64,000 nt of DNA from Bacteroidota bacterium (GTDB taxonomy: Bacteria > Bacteroidota > Ignavibacteria > Kapaibacteriales > Kapaibacteriaceae), in NCBI GenBank assembly GCA_018266735.1, contig JAFDZT010000005.1, positions 1 through 64,000 on the forward strand. Direction: 5' to 3'. Position numbers and translations under genes: made by a program. How positions within the stretch are numbered: position 1 is the stretch's first letter; each line of letters starts with the position of its first letter. Shown one piece after another: positions 1 to 8,000 of this stretch. The notes beneath the pieces were generated by a model. The model ran no database searches and was not told where the DNA came from. It saw only the letters and a program-made list of their open reading frames with translations.

Positions 1-259
1 TCCTAACAATAGGGGGCTGGTACAAATATTCGACCCAACTGCTTGAGATCTGCAAATCCACAGTCTCAAACGGAGGGTCAGGTATGAACCGCGCATGGAC
101 AGAATCGACAAACACTCCTCTGTCAATTGACTCACTTACAGACAAGGAAGTCCATGAAACCCCGTCGCGTGCAATGTTTCCAAGCAAATACGCTACACAG
201 CATGCTGCTACCACGAACATCACGATAAGCGCGGCATAGTAGAAGGGTTTCTTAGTCAT
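1..259 (-). CDS. Hypothetical single-pass membrane or secreted protein (3' end outside window)
   Basis: A frame opens with ATG at 259 and stays open for 86 codons to the window edge, so the C-terminus is missing. It starts MTKKPFYYAAL, and residues about 5-28 form one hydrophobic, Cys-containing segment. This is either an N-terminal membrane anchor or an uncleaved signal, with the rest of the chain outside the cytoplasm. The visible part matches no family I recognise. No convincing Shine-Dalgarno precedes the ATG. The next gene upstream on the same strand ends 230 bp away, so co-transcription is uncertain. Being a real gene is likely from the clean signal/anchor and the long open frame. Confidence 0.55.
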   Translation of the reverse strand, partial: MTKKPFYYAALIVMFVVAACCVAYLLGNIARDGVSWTSLSVSESIDRGVFVDSVHARFIPDPPFETVDLQISSSWVEYLYQPPIVR

Positions 260-312
260 TCACGTTTTCTCTTCCAAACTCATTGGAAACTTGTGATGTT
301 CTTCTCAGTGCG

Positions 313-432
313 TTATATCAAATAGGTAAGAATGAAGCCCGCAACACAGACCACCGACATAACTCTTGTGGTCAAGGTGTACTCCATAAGTGACTCGCCC
401 TTTGAGTTGCGAGATTCCAGCAGATTCATCAT
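313..432 (-). CDS. Possible small membrane protein (39 aa)
   Basis: A short frame starts at tandem ATG codons (432 and 429) and ends in TAA at 313, in the 230-bp gap between the partial gene at the left edge and the delta-60-repeat protein. The C-terminal half is hydrophobic (about residues 24-39), as in single-pass small proteins. An eight-codon frame just upstream, preceded by an AAAGGTGA Shine-Dalgarno-like sequence, ends in a stop that overlaps the first ATG. That could mean translational coupling or could be chance. Nothing is recognisable by family. Confidence 0.22.
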   Translation of the reverse strand: MMNLLESRNSKGESLMEYTLTTRVMSVVCVAGFILTYLI

Positions 433-489
433 CGTGTGCCGTCGCCCTTATGCATCGTTTCACCTTTCAACAATCGTTCGCCCTCGTTT

Positions 490-1944
490 CTATCTCACCT
501 GGAGTAGTGCACCTGTGACCTCGTGGGAAGGTCCATAGATGCGCACAATGTAGCTGCCGCGCTCTAGTACCCCGGCGATCACCACACGTCCTTCGGGATC
601 CGTTTGTCCCTCCTGCACGACTGCTCCAAGCATCGACACGATCTCGTACCGAATGCCTGCAATGGGATATGGAGCACGGATCGTGAAGCAATCCTCGGTT
701 GGGTTTGGAACGATCGAAAACGAAGTTGGTGCCGTGGTTTCGCGGACTGAGGTGACAGGATCGCCAAGACGTACGAGAATACTGGGCCATACAAACGCGA
801 CGACTTGCGTTGTGGCCAATGTGGCTATATCGATGAGAACTGATTCGAATGGCAATGCAAGATCATATCTACCTGTGCCATAAAATGATGCGTCCGGTAT
901 CGATCTCCGAGAGAATTTGAATGTCGTGGGGTACGATGAGGTCTGTTGCCCAATGTACGACCCACCAACCGACACGGCCCCTTGGCCGTCGACGACGAGA
1001 TAGAACAATCTCAGCCGCGGATCATCAAGGTATCCGAAGGGTATGACCACGGAATCGATGAGCCTTCCCGAGTCGACGTTGAGATACCAGATCACATACT
1101 CACTCTCGTTCACAGCCGTGCCCGGTGAATACTCGTGTGTGAGCACGGCGATCGTTGTATCGTCATAGAGCTCCATGTCGTCCGTGAACGCCTCCCCACC
1201 TAAATGGCGCCATCGGAAGCTTCCAAACGAACCGAATGTTGTATCGATGAGGCCATTCGTGTCGAGCTTGATGACGGTGCGCCCGGAAGCAAGGTACTGC
1301 TCACCGTGATGATAGACCATGAAGTGACTGCACCGAGAGGAGATGTATGGTTCGTACGAGACGATGCCACGATCCGATACGTGGACCAGCAGGCATCTTG
1401 TTGTCGTGTCGTCGATGACCTTGGAGCATGCGATCGAGACGTTGTGACCGTTGGCGACCCCGTTCTCCTTACCGCACGTGAATGTCGGATCGAGCCTGAC
1501 AATTCCGTTCGTTCCATACGTCGAGTCCAGCCTTCCATTGGCAAGAACACGTGCAAAGAACGGCGTCGGGCCCACGTTGGCGACCACGACAATGGCTCCC
1601 ATCGAATCCACGAACACACCATGCAGACGGTCGTGCTGCACCGTGCCGAATGGGATCACAGCCACACCCTGGTCACCAAACGACGGATCATGCTCACCGT
1701 TCGGAAGAAGTCGCTCGATCACGATCGAGAAGAAGGTGTCTGGCACGCGCTGACCGAGGCGCACTGTCACGATCCGATCGTATCGATCGACCACAACCCG
1801 ACTTGTGAAGATCGAAGGGCCTTCGTTGACCACGTCAATATTTGATCGGACCCGTAACTGCGCCTGTCCATTCGCATCCCACTGTGCACACAGAGGCATG
1901 AGCATAGAGAGAAACAACAAGGTCAGTACTGTAGGGTAGCGCAT
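490..1944 (-). CDS. Secreted delta-60-repeat protein with T9SS C-terminal sorting domain
   Basis: The 484-aa product has a signal peptide (about residues 1-20, cut after LMPLCA). Delta-60 type repeats of the form NGxxDxxFGxxG lie near residues 80-100, 132-152 and 226-246, with a weaker one near 345. The last 75 or so residues are a type IX secretion sorting domain: a PNPTEDCFTI start, then a beta sandwich ending in LLQVR. Delta-60 repeats are thought to form beta-propeller-like folds in large secreted proteins; no catalytic motif is visible. The protein is expected to cross the outer membrane by T9SS and be anchored or released at the surface. The gene follows the beta-helix gene by 24 bp and is probably the last gene of a four-gene operon starting near 10742. 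Confidence 0.82.
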   Translation of the reverse strand: MRYPTVLTLLFLSMLMPLCAQWDANGQAQLRVRSNIDVVNEGPSIFTSRVVVDRYDRIVTVRLGQRVPDTFFSIVIERLLPNGEHDPSFGDQGVAVIPFGTVQHDRLHGVFVDSMGAIVVVANVGPTPFFARVLANGRLDSTYGTNGIVRLDPTFTCGKENGVANGHNVSIACSKVIDDTTTRCLLVHVSDRGIVSYEPYISSRCSHFMVYHHGEQYLASGRTVIKLDTNGLIDTTFGSFGSFRWRHLGGEAFTDDMELYDDTTIAVLTHEYSPGTAVNESEYVIWYLNVDSGRLIDSVVIPFGYLDDPRLRLFYLVVDGQGAVSVGGSYIGQQTSSYPTTFKFSRRSIPDASFYGTGRYDLALPFESVLIDIATLATTQVVAFVWPSILVRLGDPVTSVRETTAPTSFSIVPNPTEDCFTIRAPYPIAGIRYEIVSMLGAVVQEGQTDPEGRVVIAGVLERGSYIVRIYGPSHEVTGALLQVR

Positions 1945-1968
1945 AGGCCGACAATATACCAGAAGCTC

Positions 1969-3852
1969 CTATCGTGCGATCACGAGTCGCAGGGCCACGC
2001 AGTGGTGAGGGCTTTGTTGAAGGATGGTATAGACACCATTGCCAAGATCCGATGTGGAGATGGTCGTGCGTTCGCACAGTGGACCACTACTCACGGTGCG
2101 TCCCGCAGCATCGACGATGCGATAGGTGGTGATATCCGACCGACAAGGAGCTAGCGTGACCTCGTTGGATGCCGGATTGGGCCATAGATGTGTGTCGGCC
2201 GTGACCGCCGCTGCATCAGGCACTGACGTGATGCTCTGGCACCGACGTTTGAACGCAAACGCTGAATCGAGCTGGTTCCGGTCGATACCGATCCCACTTG
2301 GCAATGCATTAGCATTCGCCGGAAAGATGTTCCTGCTCTGCGTTGCATAGTTGGTGTAGAACGATGGATCACCGCCAACAAGAGCGTTGTTTTCGAAGCG
2401 CTTGTTCGCATCGGTGATGTCGGCGAAGTAATAGGCCAGCGTGCCGTTGCCTTCTGTCTTGCCCGGACCGTAGATACCGCGATATCCGCCGGCCGACTTC
2501 ATGCAGTTCGCAACATTGTTCGTGAACACGAAGCCGTTCATTGGCTTGTAGGCCCATGTGATCGCACCGCTCTGCGAGATGCTGTTGCGATCGACGATCA
2601 CATTCTCGGGATCGCCGATCTTGAGGAACGTCCCGACATTCGGTCCGGCATCGTTGCCGTCGCCATACGTGGACCCGTCGATGTCGATGAACCTATTGTT
2701 CACGATGTGAATGCGCGACGTGCGCATGCTTGGCGTATCGTCCGTGCCCGACAGCGTGATACCCGCACCAACGCGACGCACAACGTTATTGGAGATCGTC
2801 ACGTCGCTCACCTCGGCCTGCGGAGCCTTGCCGCCTTCATTCCTCACCGTGAGCAGGATGGCATATCCGCTTTGACCGATGGGAAGATCGGCCCAGCAGT
2901 TCTCGAGCGTGTTGCCGTCGAAGAGCACACGTCGACCTGTCTTGAGCTCGAAATGGTTCTTGATGGTCCAGTGCTTGCCGGCATAGGTCTTATGTCCAAC
3001 TCGCCACGAGAACGGCTTGAACAGTACGTTCCTGCGGATCTCGATGTCGCTCGGCACAAGTCCCGCAATGGCAGGCGCAGCACCGCCGAACATGATGTTC
3101 TCGCCCGATGCCGCGAGATAGTTGTGCATGATCTTGAACGGACCCGGTCCGTTCACCCCTGCAATGGCCTGTGCATCGAAGCCAATGCTGTGAAAGTCTG
3201 CGAAGTACGAATCGAGAACAGCAGCGTTCGCACAGTCGAGTCGCACACCGAACTTCATGATGGTGCCTTCGTCATGCCCGTGCACAAAGCAGTGGTCGAT
3301 CACGAGATGATGCGGCACCACGTCGAGCGTGGACTGCGCTGCACTGGCATCGCCAAAGAACATCAGACCATAACTCTCCTGCACCGTTGTTGCGGCCGTG
3401 ATCTCAAGTCCGACCAATCGGTAATGATGTGCGCGAGCACGGGTATAGAAGGCGGGAAGGCCAGAGGTGTTCGTTGTGATGATGCGAGGCATGAGGGCGG
3501 CATGGTCCGGCGTAACGTAGGTGTTGATGGGTGGCAACTCGGCAGCGCGCGACGTTGTGAGGATGATCCACCCGGAGCCGATGGTCTTCTCGGGTAAGGA
3601 GAACGATCCGGCAAACTCAGCACCAGCATCCAGAATGATGACCGTCCCAAGCGTTGCCTCGTCAATGGCCGCTTGCAGATCGGTGTGATCACGGCCGACA
3701 GGGCCGACGGTGATGCGACGGTAGCCTGTGGTGTCGGGTGGACAGGTCTCGACGGATTCCGTACGTGGAAGCGCAGGGAGAGGCACTTGTGCGTTGAGCA
3801 ACGTCGACGTGACGAAGAAAGCCACAACAACGAGAACGAGACGAGGAGTCAT
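1969..3852 (-). CDS. Secreted right-handed parallel beta-helix protein with T9SS sorting domain
   Basis: The product is about 627 aa from the ATG at 3852; a GTG one codon earlier is possible. It has a signal peptide (about residues 1-21) and a long middle region rich in short strand-turn repeats with NN/DN ladders (for example VIDHCFVHG, ISNNVVRRV, VDRNSIS). This is the pattern of pectate-lyase-like right-handed beta-helices. The C-terminal 80 residues start WPNPASNEVTL and form a T9SS sorting domain. Such folds often act on polysaccharides, but I see no recognisable catalytic set, so enzyme activity is unproven. The start lies a few bases after the stop of the NRAMP gene, which implies translational coupling. 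Confidence 0.8.
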   Translation of the reverse strand: MTPRLVLVVVAFFVTSTLLNAQVPLPALPRTESVETCPPDTTGYRRITVGPVGRDHTDLQAAIDEATLGTVIILDAGAEFAGSFSLPEKTIGSGWIILTTSRAAELPPINTYVTPDHAALMPRIITTNTSGLPAFYTRARAHHYRLVGLEITAATTVQESYGLMFFGDASAAQSTLDVVPHHLVIDHCFVHGHDEGTIMKFGVRLDCANAAVLDSYFADFHSIGFDAQAIAGVNGPGPFKIMHNYLAASGENIMFGGAAPAIAGLVPSDIEIRRNVLFKPFSWRVGHKTYAGKHWTIKNHFELKTGRRVLFDGNTLENCWADLPIGQSGYAILLTVRNEGGKAPQAEVSDVTISNNVVRRVGAGITLSGTDDTPSMRTSRIHIVNNRFIDIDGSTYGDGNDAGPNVGTFLKIGDPENVIVDRNSISQSGAITWAYKPMNGFVFTNNVANCMKSAGGYRGIYGPGKTEGNGTLAYYFADITDANKRFENNALVGGDPSFYTNYATQSRNIFPANANALPSGIGIDRNQLDSAFAFKRRCQSITSVPDAAAVTADTHLWPNPASNEVTLAPCRSDITTYRIVDAAGRTVSSGPLCERTTISTSDLGNGVYTILQQSPHHCVALRLVIAR

Positions 3853-3856
3853 CACA

Positions 3857-5086
3857 TCAATTCCCCCAATACACGAACATCAGTATCGATGCCGCAGTCA
3901 TGATACAAAGCGTTGCAATTCCTACCACATTGCTCATGGTCTTGTTCGTGTACTCACCCATGATGTCCGCACGATTGCAAATGTGCAGCACAAGACCGAT
4001 CAGTACCGGCGCCGTCACACCATACAGGATGGCCGTATAGATGAGGGCCGTGATCGGACTCACATCAGTGAGATCGATGGCCAGGCCAATGCACAGTGAG
4101 ATGATCATCGTGATATAGAAACCCGGGGCCATCTGGAATTTCTGATCCAGTCCCTCCTGCCAATCGAACGTTTCCGACATCATATAGCTCAGCGCTCCGG
4201 CCAACACAGGAATGGCGATAAGTCCTGTCCCGATCACACCAATGGCGAAGAGCGCATAGGCCATGTTCCCTGCCAACGGTCGAAGGCTCTTGGCGGCGTC
4301 TTCCACGGTGACGATGCTTGTGATCCCGGCAGAATGCAGAACTGTGCCGGCCGTGAGCACGATGAAGAAGAAGACGAGTGTAGTGTAGAACATCCCGCTT
4401 CGAACGTCGGTGGTCATCGAAGAGATCACGGCCTTGTCAACAACGATGTTCTTCGTTGCACCCTCTTCTACTTCCATGGACGTCTGCCAAAAGAACAGAT
4501 ACGGAGAGATCGTTGTGCCGAGGATGCCGACGAGGATCATGAAGAAGGACCGATCGAAGACGATGGTTGGCAGAACGGTGCTCTTTGCGACCTGCCACCA
4601 GTCCGTATCCACAAGGAAGGGGATGACGAGATACGACAGCAACGAAAGACACAACCACTTCAACACCGAAGCGATCTTCCGATAGGGCCATGCGATGATG
4701 GAATACATCAGGATCAGGGTGAAGGCCGCGGAGAACACGGAGGAAGGGATGGATGGAACAACCAGATTCCCAACAGCACCCATACCGGCAATGTCGGCGC
4801 CGATGTTCAAGACGATGGCGGGAAAGCTCAGGCCTACGATCAACCAGAGCACCGGACGTGGATAGTGCTGCTTGATGGTGGCCGTAAGACCGCGTCGTGT
4901 GACGATGCCGATCCGTGCACACATCTCCTGGATCACCACCATGAGCGGATACGTGAAGACGGCCGTCCACAAGAGATGCAGACCGAACTGTGCGCCCGCA
5001 GCAGAGTACGTGGCAATGCCCGAGGGATCGTCGTCGCTCGACCCCGTGACGAGTCCCGGACCGATGTTCTTCCAACGAGTACCCAT
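3857..5086 (-). CDS. NRAMP-family divalent metal transporter, divergent (NRMT-like) motif
   Basis: The 409-aa inner-membrane protein has about 11 hydrophobic segments and the NRAMP/SLC11 N-terminal layout. The TM1 metal-binding motif, DPGN in canonical MntH proteins, reads DPSG at residues 20-23. The TM6 MPH motif appears as SPY near residues 194-196. Loss of the Asn and of the metal-coordinating Met places it outside ordinary manganese/iron NRAMPs and near the divergent NRAMP-related group, some of whose members move Mg2+. The actual substrate is not deducible from sequence. The gene begins 1 bp after the stop of the 1,884-aa secreted protein and ends against the start of the beta-helix gene, so it sits inside an operon of exported T9SS proteins. 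Confidence 0.82.
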   Translation of the reverse strand: MGTRWKNIGPGLVTGSSDDDPSGIATYSAAGAQFGLHLLWTAVFTYPLMVVIQEMCARIGIVTRRGLTATIKQHYPRPVLWLIVGLSFPAIVLNIGADIAGMGAVGNLVVPSIPSSVFSAAFTLILMYSIIAWPYRKIASVLKWLCLSLLSYLVIPFLVDTDWWQVAKSTVLPTIVFDRSFFMILVGILGTTISPYLFFWQTSMEVEEGATKNIVVDKAVISSMTTDVRSGMFYTTLVFFFIVLTAGTVLHSAGITSIVTVEDAAKSLRPLAGNMAYALFAIGVIGTGLIAIPVLAGALSYMMSETFDWQEGLDQKFQMAPGFYITMIISLCIGLAIDLTDVSPITALIYTAILYGVTAPVLIGLVLHICNRADIMGEYTNKTMSNVVGIATLCIMTAASILMFVYWGN

Positions 5087-5087
5087 G

Positions 5088-8000
5088 CTATCTCGGTGCT
5101 ACTCTCAAGATCGTTGCGATCGGTGTTGCCAGATCTGTTTCCATGATCAAGATATAGGAGCCGGGAGAGAGCGAACCGACGTCGATCATCGTTGAGGTGG
5201 TGGGTTCTCCTTGATACATCGATCCCACAAGTGCACCATCGAACGAGTACACGACAAGCGATGTGAACTCCTGCTCTCCACGAACCTTCACACGACCTGT
5301 TGCCGGTGATGGCTCCATGGTGATCAACGAACGTTGCTCGACGACCGTTGTTCTGTCGTCATCCGTCAGACCTGTGATCACGTTGGAAATTGGAACCGTA
5401 TGCATTCCGAGATCCATCATCGGTGATCCAAGAGGTCTCTTCAACAGGCCATTCGCATGCAAGCCGACCACCGGGAGGTGTTCTTGTGCTATCACATGGA
5501 TCCCGTCGGCCTCCCACTGCATGTCGTAGTCATGGATCAACGACAAGCTATCTGTCGCAACCCATGTTCCATTCCCCATGCTTCGCGTTCGAAGATCCAC
5601 CACAGCGGTCGGGAACTTGTGCGTTGCCGATGTCAGCTTTCCTGAGAGATGCGTAAAGGCACGCGCCATGATAAATGCGCTATCACCTCGAACACTGATC
5701 CGTGGATGCTGCAGCATACCCTCTGCGTCAAATGCCGGTATCGGGATGGCCGACGCATCGTCCCAGCCTCCGTTCGGTGCTCGAGGGATCACATACACGC
5801 GCTCGTGACCATTGCCGGCGCCGGACTGATGTCCACTTGCCATCAGCGCCTTGCCGCCATCATCAACGTTGATGTAGTTGACGCTGAATCCTTCGATGGA
5901 GATCGATGTTGGAGCCGACCACGATTCGCCATCGAACGTGCTAGTATTGATGCGGCTGATCGTTGAATCCGTATCGATCCACGTACACAAGGCGGTGCCG
6001 TTCTCGCCAGGTGATACCTGTGGAGTACGATGGTCGTGTGTGCTCTTGTGAACGGTACGAAGATCTGTCGCCGACATCGTACCATCTGTGCCATGCAGGA
6101 CAGAGAAGGCGATCATGGCATCCGTTTGTGTCGAGTCGACAGATACCCATACGACCACGGCTGAAGTGTCCGTCAACCGCGTCACACTTGGCTTTCCGTC
6201 AATACGATCGAAGGCGAACTCACCCCCTGACATCACGACGCCACGGTCAATATTGACAACGGCCCATCGTACGTCGGAAGAACGCAAGGCCTGTATAAAG
6301 GGAATGTCCGCAGTGGAGTTGGTGCGGTCGACGTCGAGTTCGCTCCACACCACGACGACCGTTGAGTCTGTGAGGAAAGAGATCTGAGGGGAGACCATGC
6401 TGTTACCGTTCGTCTCGACGCGATGAATGGCCGAGACGTCGGCACGACCATGCTTTCGTACCCCAACGTTCAACGTGCCGATCCCCGTGCGATGATCTTG
6501 GTCGATCCATGTGATGCAGGAAACCCCTTTCCCCTGTGCCGAATGCGGAGATGGAGCTGCTAGCGGATTCAGTACTTGCAAAGCATGGGCTGCGTGAGAG
6601 GTATGATCGATCTGCTCCACCCGCTCTGCCGGCTTCCCGTCCGGCTTGATCGAAGGATAGTAGTCCTCAAGATCAGCGCCGGCGAGAACATGACTCCACA
6701 GTACATGCGGACCATACAGGGTTTTTGTGACCAACCCCCATGCCAAAGCACCTTGCACGAGTACGCGTACGTCGACGCCAAGTGAACGAAGCCGTGTGGA
6801 CTTCGACTTGCGATCCTTGTCCAATGTGATCGCAAACGCCTCGGCACCATCAAGATTGACCGTGAAGGTGGCCGTGATCGACGCGGCTCCCTTCACTGCG
6901 TCAAGCGTGATCGCAACACCACCACCAATGGAAAGTCCACCTGCTTGCAACGAAGGATCTGTGAGCGTGTCTCTGGTGACGGGCAGTGTTCCACGCGGAC
7001 CCCACCACCCTTGCTCATCGGATCCCACGTTCACACGCGATGTGATCGCTCCATTTGCGTCGATCACCGGTGTGAAGGTCAGTGCGACCACAAAGGATAC
7101 GCCGCCTTCACTACCCTCTTCGATCGCCTTGGTCACCTGGAACAGTGGTTTTTCAAACGACTTGCCCGGTAGGCCGATCTCCAGACTCACCCCTTGCTTG
7201 TTCAGACTCAGGACATCCAAGTTCTCGTACTTGTCAAGCTTCATGCTCCATTGTATGCTGCTACTTGTGGAGGCCGACACGGTGGGAACATTCTTCAAGC
7301 CTTGCTGGATGAACGGAACGGCTGCCTGCACGATCGTTCGTGTGGCAGTTTGAACATTGTTGATCACGTAGATCAGGTCTTGGAATGCGTCCGATACGTC
7401 GGAGAACGTATTGTACGGCGTTTCGATCTTGTTGTTGTACCCATCAGCGAGCGTAAGGACGTTGGTGACCGTGTCCCACTGCAGTTGAACCATGATGCTC
7501 GTTGGAAGTGCGAACACGGCTGTCCCACCGATGATGGGAATGTCGTTCGGGATGAGTTGGTCCAGGATCGGTCCGGTCGTGACAATGGCAGTGATGTTCG
7601 GTTTGCCATCGGACGTGAATGGATCTCTCCACTCAACATTGTCCTTTTCAGAGAGCCACGATGGGCGATTCGCCGTTATGGCGAAGTACTGCGGTGTGGA
7701 CGCGTTCACAAAGGTCTTGCCCTTGTATGCATTGGCCACAACTGTGGCGCGTGGTGGATCACAATCCGCCATGTCGACGGATGCTTTCCATACGCCGGGT
7801 CTGACCTTCGTTGCAGGAATGGTCTTGATCACCTCTCCATCATCGTTGGCAACGGTGAACACGACGTTCGACTCTGCCTCTTCAACCGTGAAGGCATAGT
7901 ACGTGTTCATCAGCTTCTGGGCTTGATAGATCTTCGATTGTCGGAACGGTCCGATGCGCGAATACATCACCGGGATCGGAGGTGGTGGTTCATAGTCGAT

